A stretch of DNA of 64,000 nt. Origin: an uncultured Alistipes sp. (GTDB lineage Bacteria; Bacteroidota; Bacteroidia; Bacteroidales; Rikenellaceae). Under the pieces are notes generated by a model that saw only the letters and a list, made by a program, of their open reading frames with translations, was not told the origin of the DNA and made no database searches. Below are positions 45,735 through 56,072 of this stretch, one piece after another (the first letter of the stretch is position 1; each line of letters opens with the position of its first letter). A program made the translations under genes and the position numbers. The stretch is taken from the NCBI GenBank assembly GCA_900541585.1, contig UQKD01000014.1, positions 1-64,000 of the forward strand, given 5' to 3'.

Positions 45735-48143
45735 TTAATTTATTCCGATATTTTTTCCGTCCGTCGCCTTGTTCGCAAGAGGCGAAGCGCTCGATTGGCG
45801 GAAGTCGTTGTTTGCAGGGTCCGCATAGACAGGTTTCGCCTGGAGCATGTCCCCTTTCACGCAGGTGTCCCAGAACGAGGCGATGCGACCCGCTTCGTAA
45901 AGATTGCAGTGCGAGACCTCGATTTCATCCCAGCGCATTTCGTTGAACCGGATACTGGCTCCACCTTGCCCGCTCCTATCGAATGTGCAGTCGGTGACCG
46001 AGGCTTTCTGCACGCCCGTGAGGTCGATCACGCTCCCTTGTTCACGATTGAACACGTTATAGAATGTGCAGTGGCTGATACGGGCGTTCGGACCTGCGGT
46101 GCTCTCATCATAGCCGAGCCGCGAGAGATCGATGCCGCGTCCCCCGATGTTGGCGAAGAGGCAGTTCGTAACTTCGAGATTCTCGACGTTGTAGCGGCCG
46201 TAGAAGTCGGTTTCCCGCGTCAGTACGATCGCATCCCACGGCAGGTCGAAGAACCGGCAGTCGCGGATGGTGATGCGTTGGGCGAATGTGCCCCTGCTGC
46301 ACGATATGGCATATGTACCCGAGCGGTTGAACCGGCTGAAGTCACAGTCGGAGACGTTGAGCGTATAATCTTCGATCATGGTAGCGGCCGTGCCGATGAA
46401 CCCTTTCGGGTCGTGCAGCTGCTCTTCGGGAATGCCGTTGAAAGCCACGCCCGACAGATCGAGGCGACCGCCGTTACCGATCGTGATGATCGGTTCGTTG
46501 CCGCGACCGTTGTAGCGCAGCACGGGTTTGTCCTGTGGTTTTCCGGCTGCTTCGATACGCAGGAAATGGGGAATGACGACCGAAGCGTCGTTCCAGTATT
46601 CGCCCGGGGCCGTGAGCCGGAGCACATCACCCGATTGAGAAAGGGCGACGGCCTGGAACAGGGTGTTTTGGCCGGGTATTACCTCTATGATCCGACCCGA
46701 GAGTCTGTGGAGGTTGGGTTCGGTATAGGAGAACCACTTCGCTCCGACCTTGTTTTTGGTGGCTGCGGTTATGGGCCTGGATGCGTTGGCGGGGTCTATG
46801 GACCCTGCGGACCCTTGCGTGCGGAAGGTGTTTCCGGTCAGGTCGCGCAGGTCGGATGCTTTCCGTTTGGGCGCTGGGGCGTTGTCGTAAGCGACTCCTT
46901 CAACGGTGCGTTCGATGCTTTTTGCCGGAACGAATCCGGCCGGCAGTTTCATTCCGGCCCCGTCGGCGACCTTGTTATCTGCGAACCGGATTCCTGAAAT
47001 GTCGTCGAAGGCGGTATAAAGCGTCGTGCCGCAGGGCTCGGTGATCAGATTGCCGCTGAAGGTTACGTGTCGGGGCGTTTCCGTACGTTCGAAATCCCTG
47101 CCGAGGCAGAAAAGAATTTCACCGCAGCTATCCAGCGTGTTGTTCGACACTTCCGTGTCGGTCACCTGATGGTAACGGTATTCGGGCGAATACGGAACCC
47201 CATTCATGATGGCCAGTGGTGCGAAAGCCCGTCGGCCGGCCAGTCCGCGGAGGTAGTTGTTGCGGACCTTGTGGCCTTTGTTGATGATGCGGATGCCGCC
47301 CGTGTTGGGCTTGCCGTTGCCGATCATCACGTTCGACTCCACCGTATTGCGGTCGCCGTGCCGCAGGGCGATGCCGCCTTCGCATTCGAAGAACGTGTTG
47401 CGGCGGATCGTGTTGTCAGCCGATTTGATCGAAAGGATTTCCACCTCGCCGCTGCAACGGTCGAAGTAGTTGTCTTCGATGATGATGAACGACGGCGTGG
47501 TCGACGTGAACGAATTCCCTGTGCGGATCGTCTCCGCGCCGTTGGACCCATAGACGGGCCGCGGGCCGAAATAGTTGTTGTCGATGCGGTGATGCTGGTT
47601 GTCGGAACCGTTGAGAACGGCGGTGACGGTTACGCCTTCGTTCAGCTTCCCCACGATCGAGCAGTGGTCGAGCCGGTTGCGGTGTCCGTAAAACTGCACC
47701 CAGTTGCCTTTGGTCTGGCGGCTCTCGGGGTTGAACGCCTCGATCACGCACTCTGTGACGCGGCAGTCGGTGGCGTGGCGCGTGCCCTGCCGGTATTCGA
47801 TGACGGTTCCCGTGGGCGAGCAACCGTTGCGGAACCAGAAGCCTGACACCACCAGCCATTTGCCGGCGATCCGCAGGTTCGATTCCCCTTCGAAGATGAC
47901 TTTTCCGGGGGTTTCGGCCGCTACGACGATCGGTTTGCCCTGCTCGCCGTCGCCCTGCAGGACCAGCCGGATGTTGACATATGTGCCGTCCGCAATGATT
48001 ATGGAGTCTCCCGGGGCTGCTTTCCGGACGGCTGCCGCCGCTTTTTCCGGGGTCGTGCGGATACTTGCCGCCCGGGCCTCGGGATCCGTCGCCCACAGAG
48101 TGATCAGTGCCGACAGGATTGTGACGATCTGTTTGCTTTTCAT
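45735..48143 (-). CDS. PL6-family lyase (chondroitinase B-type) with a second C-terminal beta-helix
   Basis: The 802-residue protein has a signal peptide and a chondroitinase-B beta-helix (about 25-400). It keeps the catalytic Lys240 (LSIKSADN) and Arg261 (ALRHGDRN), with the 21-residue spacing found in characterised PL6 enzymes (K250/R271 in the Pedobacter enzyme). A second beta-helix of about 350 residues follows (from about residue 480), longer than a minimal PL6. PL6 enzymes cleave dermatan sulfate or alginate by beta-elimination. It lies eight bases from the next lyase. Confidence 0.92.
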   Translation of the reverse strand: MKSKQIVTILSALITLWATDPEARAASIRTTPEKAAAAVRKAAPGDSIIIADGTYVNIRLVLQGDGEQGKPIVVAAETPGKVIFEGESNLRIAGKWLVVSGFWFRNGCSPTGTVIEYRQGTRHATDCRVTECVIEAFNPESRQTKGNWVQFYGHRNRLDHCSIVGKLNEGVTVTAVLNGSDNQHHRIDNNYFGPRPVYGSNGAETIRTGNSFTSTTPSFIIIEDNYFDRCSGEVEILSIKSADNTIRRNTFFECEGGIALRHGDRNTVESNVMIGNGKPNTGGIRIINKGHKVRNNYLRGLAGRRAFAPLAIMNGVPYSPEYRYHQVTDTEVSNNTLDSCGEILFCLGRDFERTETPRHVTFSGNLITEPCGTTLYTAFDDISGIRFADNKVADGAGMKLPAGFVPAKSIERTVEGVAYDNAPAPKRKASDLRDLTGNTFRTQGSAGSIDPANASRPITAATKNKVGAKWFSYTEPNLHRLSGRIIEVIPGQNTLFQAVALSQSGDVLRLTAPGEYWNDASVVIPHFLRIEAAGKPQDKPVLRYNGRGNEPIITIGNGGRLDLSGVAFNGIPEEQLHDPKGFIGTAATMIEDYTLNVSDCDFSRFNRSGTYAISCSRGTFAQRITIRDCRFFDLPWDAIVLTRETDFYGRYNVENLEVTNCLFANIGGRGIDLSRLGYDESTAGPNARISHCTFYNVFNREQGSVIDLTGVQKASVTDCTFDRSGQGGASIRFNEMRWDEIEVSHCNLYEAGRIASFWDTCVKGDMLQAKPVYADPANNDFRQSSASPLANKATDGKNIGIN

Positions 48144-48150
48144 CTTCGTT

Positions 48151-49656
48151 CTATAAAGTTGGTTGCCATGTTGCTCCTGTAGTTGCTGGGGAGGGTATGG
48201 TGCGGGTCCGCTCTCCGGTGGGTTCGTTCGCGCCGGGCGTTTTGTTCTGTGGGCGAGCGATGCCCCGGATGTCCGTGGCGACGTAGGCGAACCCCCGGAT
48301 TTTGCCGTAGAGCGTCGCCTTGTCCGCAGGCAGAAGGTAAAGCTCTCCGTCGCGGATCAGGTCGAAACGCTCTGTGCCGTCGACACCACCTCCTGTGAGA
48401 CCGGTAACTGTCACGCCGTGGAAATGATTGGCTTCCCATACGATCCCGGGACCGTATGCGGCGATTACCGTGACGCCTTCGGGGGGTGTCCCTGCGGCGT
48501 TGTTTACGATCAGGTTGCCCGTGACGCGGCTGTCCGTGACGGGCATGGTGCTGGTGCTGTTTCCGATATTGGCCGTGATGCCGCTTTTGCAGTTGACGAT
48601 CGTGTTGAAAGCCACCTGGGCATCCTTCACCTGGAAATACTCGAACAACTCGGAGTTCTCGACGCCGCGCACGAGAGAGATTGCCGACCGTTGGTTGTTA
48701 CCGGTCAGCCCTTCAAAATAGTTGTTGAACACCCGGTGGCGTTCGCCGATGATCCGTACGCCGCCCGTGTTGGCCGCGCCGTGCCCGAAAAAGTAGTTTC
48801 CGTCGACTGTGCAGCCGTTGCCGTGCCGGAGGGTCAGCGTGCCTTCGCAGCTGTCGAACACATTGTTGCGGTAGGTATTCGCACACGATTTGTTCGAGAT
48901 GATTTCGACCTCCCCGTTACATCGGAAGAAATAGTTGTCGCAGATTTCGCAACGCCCTTCGGACATCGAAACGGCGCTTGTGCCGATACGGATCATCTCT
49001 TGACCGTTGATTGCCGAACCGTTTTTCTGAAGCGAGAAGGGATGGGTGAAGTAATTACCGCGGATGCGGTGGTTGGGAATGACCTGCGGATCGATCCATA
49101 CGACCAGAAGCGAGCCGAGGACCTTTTTATCGATAAACGAACAGCGGGTCACCTCGTTATCGTGGCCATAGATCGATACCCACTTTATGTCCTTGTCCTT
49201 ATTTTCGGGAAGTCCCGAGCCGCTGAAGATACAGTCGTCGAGGCGCGAACGGACAGCGTGTTTTTTCGCCGAGGTCCGGAAGTTGAATACTGCGTCGCCG
49301 GCAACGACATCGCAGTCCTTGAAATAGAGCCCTGAAACCGTGATGTCGGAACCGCCTATCGATAACGATGATATGCCTGTGAGTACGACACTGCCGGATT
49401 TCTCGGCGCGGATCAGGACGGGCTTTTCCGCTGTTGCGTCGATGTCGATCTTTACCGGCAGGTCCTGGTACGTGCCGTTGCGGATGATAACGATGTCTCC
49501 GGGCTTTATTCCGGCTTCGTCGAAAGCCTTCTGGCTCCATGCGATCGTATGCGTCTTTTTATGCGGTCTGTTACCCGGCTCATCGGCCTGCGCCGTGTTT
49601 GCACACGACGCAGCCCCGACAAGCATCAGGCCCATTAACCAAACCCGGGTTTTCAT
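48151..49656 (-). CDS. PL6-family lyase (chondroitinase B-type), single-domain
   Basis: The 501-residue PL6 protein has a signal peptide (LMLVGAASC/ANTAQA). The catalytic pair is Lys256 (SNKSCAN) and Arg277 (TLRHGNG), again 21 residues apart. ANTGGVRIIGERHRVFNNYFEGL matches the calcium/substrate face of the family. Its ATG overlaps the stop of the upstream IPT gene by an ATGA, so translation is coupled. It differs clearly from the other PL6 copy and may act on a different linkage or chain position. Confidence 0.92.
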   Translation of the reverse strand: MKTRVWLMGLMLVGAASCANTAQADEPGNRPHKKTHTIAWSQKAFDEAGIKPGDIVIIRNGTYQDLPVKIDIDATAEKPVLIRAEKSGSVVLTGISSLSIGGSDITVSGLYFKDCDVVAGDAVFNFRTSAKKHAVRSRLDDCIFSGSGLPENKDKDIKWVSIYGHDNEVTRCSFIDKKVLGSLLVVWIDPQVIPNHRIRGNYFTHPFSLQKNGSAINGQEMIRIGTSAVSMSEGRCEICDNYFFRCNGEVEIISNKSCANTYRNNVFDSCEGTLTLRHGNGCTVDGNYFFGHGAANTGGVRIIGERHRVFNNYFEGLTGNNQRSAISLVRGVENSELFEYFQVKDAQVAFNTIVNCKSGITANIGNSTSTMPVTDSRVTGNLIVNNAAGTPPEGVTVIAAYGPGIVWEANHFHGVTVTGLTGGGVDGTERFDLIRDGELYLLPADKATLYGKIRGFAYVATDIRGIARPQNKTPGANEPTGERTRTIPSPATTGATWQPTL

Positions 49657-51329
49657 TTCGCAGCAGTTGTATCGGTAACTGGAGTGCGCTGCCAGTAGAC
49701 GTCGAAGGTGGCGTTGTTCTGTCGTCCGCTCTCAACGGTTTTATCCTGCACCAGTTTGGTGATATGGATGAACCCGAACTTGCAGATGTTTTCCGTGTCC
49801 GCTTTGAACGTTTCCCAGTTGGGTTTGAAATACATGACGAGGACTACCGTGCCGGGATCGATGTCCACCGTCTCGGTCGCGTTCGTGAGCGTCGGGGCCC
49901 AGGGACGATGGTTGGTCGCCGAGGTGGCCTTGAACGCTCCGAATTCGCCGTTGGGAATATTCGACCAACCATCTTCGCTAGCGGCTCCCGTTTTCGTCAG
50001 GTCGATGTCGTCGAGTAATGCGGGCGTGAAGTCGCTGCTTGAGAACGTTCCGCCCTTGATTTTGTCGATGATGACTTTTTCGGCCGGATTCATCTCGCAG
50101 AGCGTGCGGTAGAGGATGATCGGCGTTCCGTAGATGCTGGCCGAGAGGTCCGGGTTGGAATTCTTGAAATTGGAGATACGGTTGTTGTTGTTCGCAGGTC
50201 CGTAGAAGTAGCATCCCGAACCGAGGTATGCAAAGAAGATATAGGGCTTTACCGCGTAATACTGTGCTGCGGTTACGGATGCGGCGAGTTGGTTCTTGGC
50301 GCTGCAAACCGCTCCGTTCAGGCTCATGGTCAGCGGATCTACACTCGTCGCGAAATCGGCAGCGACGTAGGTATCCCCAGTGTCGAGGCAGAAGAAGTGA
50401 TTGAGCTTCGACGTCGAATGTGCGTTGAGGTTGGCATTTTTCCAGGTGTAGAACGAGGGAACGAAAAATGTGAAGTTGTCGTCTACGTCGAGTATTTCAG
50501 TGCCGTTCAGCGAGAAAAATCGGAGTTTCCTCGTGTTGTTTCCGTCCGTGAATGAAGGATCGTCGGCTACCCGGAAGGTCAGCGACTGTCCGTTTTCGGG
50601 CTGTCCGGTGATACGGGCTTCGACATCACCGATCGTGACTTTCTCGACCAAATGCAGGAACATTCCTTCCGCCGTGACCTCGCTGCCGGTGACGATGTCG
50701 GTTGTCGGAGAGAGCGACGTCACCTGCGGAACCAGGCGAACGATGTGGATGCCGTTCTTTTGAAACGTGATTTCGGACGAGCCGTCGTAGTAGGCGAACG
50801 TGATGTCGGCAGTGGATTCGCGCAGGTCTGGAATTTTCACGATGAGTTCCGTCGGACTTTTTTCGACGATCAGCGTCTCTGTCGTGTTGAATTTCACACT
50901 CTGTATGGCATCGAGTCCGGAGCCGAAAAAGACAGCCAGTTCACCGACGGTATAGGTCGGCGGATAGGTCGTAATGGAGGGTGTGGGATAGGTGTAGGTA
51001 AATTTTTCGGTGCTTTGTACGGCGCAGTCCGCGTTTTCGAGCGTGATGACGCCCGTACTTCCCGCCGAGGTGGTCTGCAAGACTATTTCATTCACCGAAA
51101 TCATGTGTTTGACTGCAACTTCGCCGCCGTTGATTTTGGCGGACCGGATGCTGCCCAGACCCTCCCCTTTGACCGTGATCAGCGTTCCGACAGGGCCGGA
51201 CGAGGGACTGAACGAATTGATGACCGGCTCGGGCTGGCTGTAGCCGTCGATCCGGAGTTCTTCGTTACAGGATGCCGTCAGGAGCGTTGTCCCTGTCAGC
51301 ATGCACAGATAAGCAAATATCTTTTTCAT
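49653..51329 (-). CDS. IPT/TIG-domain surface lipoprotein
   Basis: The 558-residue lipoprotein (LLTASC, C21) has three IPT/TIG Ig-like modules in the first 290 residues (PVINSFSPSSGPVGTLITVKGEGL, TPSITTYPPTYTVGELAVFFGSGL, PQVTSLSPTTDIVTGSEVTAEG). A C-terminal binding-type domain follows (about 300-558). It occupies the SusE/F or surface glycan-binding-protein position after SusC-SusD and probably presents the polymer to the lyases. Confidence 0.88.
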   Translation of the reverse strand: MKKIFAYLCMLTGTTLLTASCNEELRIDGYSQPEPVINSFSPSSGPVGTLITVKGEGLGSIRSAKINGGEVAVKHMISVNEIVLQTTSAGSTGVITLENADCAVQSTEKFTYTYPTPSITTYPPTYTVGELAVFFGSGLDAIQSVKFNTTETLIVEKSPTELIVKIPDLRESTADITFAYYDGSSEITFQKNGIHIVRLVPQVTSLSPTTDIVTGSEVTAEGMFLHLVEKVTIGDVEARITGQPENGQSLTFRVADDPSFTDGNNTRKLRFFSLNGTEILDVDDNFTFFVPSFYTWKNANLNAHSTSKLNHFFCLDTGDTYVAADFATSVDPLTMSLNGAVCSAKNQLAASVTAAQYYAVKPYIFFAYLGSGCYFYGPANNNNRISNFKNSNPDLSASIYGTPIILYRTLCEMNPAEKVIIDKIKGGTFSSSDFTPALLDDIDLTKTGAASEDGWSNIPNGEFGAFKATSATNHRPWAPTLTNATETVDIDPGTVVLVMYFKPNWETFKADTENICKFGFIHITKLVQDKTVESGRQNNATFDVYWQRTPVTDTTAAK

Positions 51330-51341
51330 GTTGGGTCTCTT

Positions 51342-52868
51342 TTAATATCCGTAATTCTGGGTCAGCTCCGGGTTGATGTTCATGACATTCAGCGGAATGG
51401 GTAGTACGGTCTGCCACTCGACTATCGTGGGTTTGTAACTGTTGGGCAGGTTGGTGTATATGTACTCCTGGTTGTAATACTCGGTGATGCGCTGTACGGC
51501 GATTCCCCATCGGAGCAGGTCGAACCAGCGCTGGTTCTCGAAGGCCAGTTCCAGGCGGCGCTCGTTGCGGATCGCCGTGCGGAAATAGTAAGAATTAGCT
51601 TTCTTGCCGGCTTCGAGCGGTTCCAGACCGGCTCTTTCGCGGATCATGTCCACGTATTTCACCGCTTCGGCCGTAGGGCCTTCCAGTTCGTTAGTTACTT
51701 CGGCGTAGAGCAGCAGCACGTCGGCCAGGCGGATCACGGGCCAGTCGCTTTCGCCGTCATTGACGGTCTCGACGGGCGAGAGGTATTTCTTTACGAAACG
51801 GCACTGTGTGGTTTCGTCGTCGTCGACCCATGTGTTGCTCTGTGCGTTGTAGTACTTTTCGGCGAGCGAAACATCCTTGCGCTTGTCGTTCGGATTGGCA
51901 TCGAATGCGTTTATGATGCTTGTGGACGGGTAGTTGTATGATCTTCCAGAGCCGTTTATAACGTTGGTCCCGCTGTTTGCCGGGGCGAATTCGTTGCCGA
52001 ACGGCGATCCGATACCGAGGTTGCCCGCCTTGTAGCGTATCGCGAAGATAATCTCCTTGTTCATCTCGTTCGTGATGTTGAAAATATCGGCGAAAGGGAC
52101 CAAATCGGATGCCGATTGCGGATTGCCTGCGGCGGTGATGACCTCTTCGAGCAGCGGTTTGGCCTTGGCATATTCGTCGGAACCTACCAGGTAACGGGTC
52201 ATGTAAACTTTGGCGAGCAGCGCTTTGGCGGCTGGTAGGGTGATGCGGCCAAGCTCTTCGCCGCTGCGTACGTCGGGTAGCATGTCGTTTTCGACGATCT
52301 CCTTCAAGTCATTCATGATCAAGTCGTAAATGGCCTCGGGGTTGGACCGCTGCATGTAGCGGGCTTCGTTGGCTGTGATGGGCTTGGTGACGAGGAACAC
52401 GCCGCCGAACAATCGTACGAGGTTGAAATAGTGGTAGGAGCGGATAAACATTGCTTCTGCCTTGTACTGTGCGCGCAGGTCGGGGTCGTCGACAACCGCG
52501 AAGTCGCGGATGACCGTGTTGCAGCGTTCGATGTTGTGGTAATTGCCGGCCCAGTATTCGTCCACGAGGTAGTTGATGGGCTGAATGGTGGATAGGTCGA
52601 GCTGGCGTATCACGTCGAAGATCGCCGTAGTCGACGTGCGTGCGTAGATACGCGTGTTGTCCGAACGAAGTTCCGTCATCGCCCATTCGCGGTAGAGGGC
52701 TTCCTGCATGCCGTTGTAGCAACCTACGAGTGAGGCGTACAGCTCTTCGGTGTTTTTGTTGAAATTGTCGGCGGAGATGTTCGACTCGTGCTTGAGGTCG
52801 AGGAAATCGCTGCACGACCCGAGTGCGAAGGCCGCAAGGGCTACTATCAGTATTTGAATGTTTTTCAT
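51342..52868 (-). CDS. SusD/RagB-family outer-membrane lipoprotein
   Basis: The 508-residue lipoprotein (FALGSC, C19) has the RagB/SusD pattern: SDFLDLKHESN near the start, AEAMFIRSYHYFNLVRLFGGVFLVTKPIT, ADVLLLYAEVTNEL, the C-terminal NERRLELAFENQRWFDLLRWG and a final LTQNYGY. It caps the SusC transporter and captures the substrate. It is 12 bases downstream of susC. Confidence 0.96.
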   Translation of the reverse strand: MKNIQILIVALAAFALGSCSDFLDLKHESNISADNFNKNTEELYASLVGCYNGMQEALYREWAMTELRSDNTRIYARTSTTAIFDVIRQLDLSTIQPINYLVDEYWAGNYHNIERCNTVIRDFAVVDDPDLRAQYKAEAMFIRSYHYFNLVRLFGGVFLVTKPITANEARYMQRSNPEAIYDLIMNDLKEIVENDMLPDVRSGEELGRITLPAAKALLAKVYMTRYLVGSDEYAKAKPLLEEVITAAGNPQSASDLVPFADIFNITNEMNKEIIFAIRYKAGNLGIGSPFGNEFAPANSGTNVINGSGRSYNYPSTSIINAFDANPNDKRKDVSLAEKYYNAQSNTWVDDDETTQCRFVKKYLSPVETVNDGESDWPVIRLADVLLLYAEVTNELEGPTAEAVKYVDMIRERAGLEPLEAGKKANSYYFRTAIRNERRLELAFENQRWFDLLRWGIAVQRITEYYNQEYIYTNLPNSYKPTIVEWQTVLPIPLNVMNINPELTQNYGY

Positions 52869-52879
52869 CGTTCGTCAGT

Positions 52880-55800
52880 TTAGAAGTTGATGTCAATTCC
52901 GGCGGTAAACGTCATAATCATCGGGAACGAACCGCGCTGATAGCCCGAAATAAGCGTGTCATTATAGGGGCTGGAGGTGTTGCGGTACTCCGGATTGATG
53001 CCCCTGTAGCTTTTGGACATGATGAACAACAGGTTGTTTCCCGTTACGAAGACGCGGAGGCTCTTGAGATGGAGTTTTTTCGAGACGCTCTGGGGCAGCG
53101 TGTATCCGATGGTCACGTTGCGCAGCGCGGCGTATGAAGCGTCTTCCACGTCGTAGTCGGTGTTGATCCAGGGCACACCGTAGGTGGTCGGAGTTTTCCC
53201 GTCGCCGACGTGCTGTTCGCTTACCCAGCGTTTGTGGATGTTGTATTTCTCGTTGCGGATCTGCATGTCCTTGTAGGTGGCGTCGGCATTGATCACATCG
53301 CCGCCGTGAACGCCCTGGAACAGAATCTGCACGTCGAAATCCCAGATCTTGAACGTGTTGGTGATTCCCCACGTGAAGTCGGGATAGGGATTTCCGATAA
53401 CGGTCATGTCCTTGTCATTGAGTTCGCCGTCCTTGTAGGTGTCGACCACCTTGAGACCGCCGACGCGGTCGATGTTGGTCGAGAATTTGGGCCCGGCATC
53501 GAGTTCTTCTTGAGTTTTCCAGATGCCGTCCGTCTTGTAGCCGTAGAACTGGATGGCCGGACCGCCCACGATGTTGATGTAACGCTCCTTGCTGTACCCT
53601 TCCTTGATCATCCGGGCTTCGCCGCCGAGATCGAGCAGGCGGTTGCGGTTGAGCGAAAAGTTGACAGATGTATTCCACGTGAAATTCTTCTTGGTGAAAT
53701 TATAGGTGTCCAGCGTCAGTTCGATACCTTTGTTGCGTACCTTGCCCTGGTTGGTCCAGTACTGCGTGTGTCCTGTGATTGAGGAAGCCGTGCGCAGGAA
53801 GAGCATGTCGCGCGTGGTCGAATAGTAGTAGTCGAAGACGACGTTGATACGATTCTTGAACAGGCCCAAATCCACTCCGAAATCGAATTCCTGGATTTTG
53901 GCCCAGCCCAGATCGGGATTTCCGATTAGCGAGCTGATGTTTGCGAGACCGGGAGCGGCAGTCCCGGTTCCCTCGCCGAACGAATAGAGCGCACTGTAAA
54001 GCAGGTTAGTCGTGGCATTGGCCGAGAGGCTGTTGTCGCCCGTTGCGCCGAAACTGCCCCTCAGTTTGAGCGCGGAAATGGCTTGAACATTCTTCATGAA
54101 GTTCTCCTCGCTGACGCGCCAGCCTACCGAAACGGAGGGGAAATAACCCCATTTGTTGTTCGATCCGAAATACGAATCGCCGTCGGCGCGGATGGCGGCT
54201 GAAACGAGATAGCGGTCCTTGAACGCATAGTTGATGCGACCGAGAAACGACAGCAGGTTGTGTGCGGGAATCTTTTCAGTCGAGGTGAGTTTGTTGCCGT
54301 TGTCATCGATGACCTTGAACGAGGTTGCGGCGCTCAACGTCTTGATGTAGTCGTTGGGGAATCCGGTTCCCGCCAATTTGACGATTTTTTGTTTGGCCTG
54401 TTCGGCGGAAACGCCTGCCATGACGTTCAAATCGTGGTTGCCGGTCTTTTTCATGTAGGTTAGCGTGTTGTCTGTCGTCCAATTTGTGCTGAAGGTGCTC
54501 AAGAACGATCCTTCGCTGGGTGTCCCGGGTTTTGTGGCGTCCTTGCTGCGGTAGCTTTCACGGGTGTTGTAACGTGTCGTGATGCTGTTTGCCGTACGGA
54601 ATACGAGGTCCTTGGTGATTTTCACGTTCAGATAGGCGTTTGCAGACATCTGGTATTGCTGGCTCTCGTTCGAGGAGCGATCCATAACCGATATAGGATT
54701 GTGATTCTGCGAATTGTAAGGGTTGGCTTTCTTGTAAGCTGGCTCTCCGGTTTCGGGGTCGATTTCGCCGATCGGGTAGATTGCAGTGCCGGTGTTGAAG
54801 TGTGCAGGTTGGGCGTAACTCCCGACAGGCTGGCCGGTCAGCTCGGATGTGAACTGGTTGTGGCGGACCGGAATCCATTGCGGGAAACGCATGAAGTCCA
54901 CGAAGTTGTTGGTGGGGCGCTGCGATTTCGAGTATACCATCGAGATGTTCGTACCGATGCTGACTATTTTGCTTAACTCCACATCGAGACGCGAGCGCAG
55001 GTTGAACTTGTTGTTGAAGTTCTGCTTCATGAGTCCGTCGTCGAGGATAAAGCCTCCGGATACGGTATATTTCAGGTTCGTGCGGCCGCCGGAGATGTTT
55101 AGTTGGGCATTCGTCGTCATGGCGACGTCGCGCAGGGCCAAGCGCTGCCAGTCGGTAGCTCCGAGGTTGCCTTCCAGCCAGGCTGCGGCGAGGTCGTTGT
55201 CGGGTACAACTGCTCCGCCCAGTTCGCGTTCGCGTTGGAGGATGCCGACATAGTCGGTGTAGTTCATCATCGGATGCAGTTTGTATGGCTCCTTGATACC
55301 GGTGTAGACCGAAACGGCGTAACGGGGTTTCATGGCCGAACCTTCCTTGGTCGTTATGATGATGACGCCGTGTGCCGCGCGCGATCCGTAGATGGCTGCT
55401 GAGGAGGCGTCTTTCAGAATCTCGATTGAAGCGATGTCCGAAGGATTAATCATCTGCAAGCCGTCTTCCATGACGAAGTTGTCGACCACTACGAGCGGTC
55501 CCGAGCCGGTATTGAGCGCGCCGCTTCCGCGTACGCGGATTTCAGGAGCAACTCCCACTTCCGAGGTGGTGTTCTGAATCGTGACGCCCGAGAGGCGTCC
55601 CTGGAGGGCTGTTGTGATGTCCGATGTCGGAACGTCGAGTACATCCTGCGGATTGAATTTGGTGATTGCGCCGGTCAGGTGCGACTTGCGCTGCACGCCG
55701 TAACCGACTACAACGAGTTCTTCGACTTCGATTGCGGTCTTTTTGAATGTGGCGTCGAGCCTGGTTTGGCCTTCGGCCACCGGAATCTCAAGGGTTTCGT

Positions 55801-56038
55801 ACCCGATAAAAGAGAATACGAGCACGGCGTTTTTACCTGTGACATGGATTGTATACGTGCCGTTGGAGTCGGTCGTGGTCCCGTTTGCAGTCCCTTTGAC
55901 CAGGACGGTTACGCCGGGCACGCGTCCCGATTCGTCGGAGACCGTGCCGGATACCTCACGTGTTTGGGCTTTTGCCTGGAAGCTTTGCGACAGCATTGTG
56001 ATGGCAAATGCGAAACTTATAAGTATAGTTTTTGTCAT
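52880..56038 (-). CDS. SusC/RagA-family TonB-dependent outer-membrane transporter
   Basis: The 1052-residue protein has a signal peptide (LSQSFQAKAQ) and one carboxypeptidase-regulatory-like domain (about 25-100). The TonB-box region is EELVVVGYG. The plug has ALQGRLSGVTI, LVVVDNFVMEDGLQ and ILKDASSAAIYGSRAAHGVIIITTKEG, and the barrel ends MTFTAGIDINF. With the adjacent SusD it forms the importer of locus 2. Confidence 0.96.
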   Translation of the reverse strand: MTKTILISFAFAITMLSQSFQAKAQTREVSGTVSDESGRVPGVTVLVKGTANGTTTDSNGTYTIHVTGKNAVLVFSFIGYETLEIPVAEGQTRLDATFKKTAIEVEELVVVGYGVQRKSHLTGAITKFNPQDVLDVPTSDITTALQGRLSGVTIQNTTSEVGVAPEIRVRGSGALNTGSGPLVVVDNFVMEDGLQMINPSDIASIEILKDASSAAIYGSRAAHGVIIITTKEGSAMKPRYAVSVYTGIKEPYKLHPMMNYTDYVGILQRERELGGAVVPDNDLAAAWLEGNLGATDWQRLALRDVAMTTNAQLNISGGRTNLKYTVSGGFILDDGLMKQNFNNKFNLRSRLDVELSKIVSIGTNISMVYSKSQRPTNNFVDFMRFPQWIPVRHNQFTSELTGQPVGSYAQPAHFNTGTAIYPIGEIDPETGEPAYKKANPYNSQNHNPISVMDRSSNESQQYQMSANAYLNVKITKDLVFRTANSITTRYNTRESYRSKDATKPGTPSEGSFLSTFSTNWTTDNTLTYMKKTGNHDLNVMAGVSAEQAKQKIVKLAGTGFPNDYIKTLSAATSFKVIDDNGNKLTSTEKIPAHNLLSFLGRINYAFKDRYLVSAAIRADGDSYFGSNNKWGYFPSVSVGWRVSEENFMKNVQAISALKLRGSFGATGDNSLSANATTNLLYSALYSFGEGTGTAAPGLANISSLIGNPDLGWAKIQEFDFGVDLGLFKNRINVVFDYYYSTTRDMLFLRTASSITGHTQYWTNQGKVRNKGIELTLDTYNFTKKNFTWNTSVNFSLNRNRLLDLGGEARMIKEGYSKERYINIVGGPAIQFYGYKTDGIWKTQEELDAGPKFSTNIDRVGGLKVVDTYKDGELNDKDMTVIGNPYPDFTWGITNTFKIWDFDVQILFQGVHGGDVINADATYKDMQIRNEKYNIHKRWVSEQHVGDGKTPTTYGVPWINTDYDVEDASYAALRNVTIGYTLPQSVSKKLHLKSLRVFVTGNNLLFIMSKSYRGINPEYRNTSSPYNDTLISGYQRGSFPMIMTFTAGIDINF

Positions 56039-56072
56039 TTTGCGGACTTTTTAGGATGGTGGCGAATGGGTT

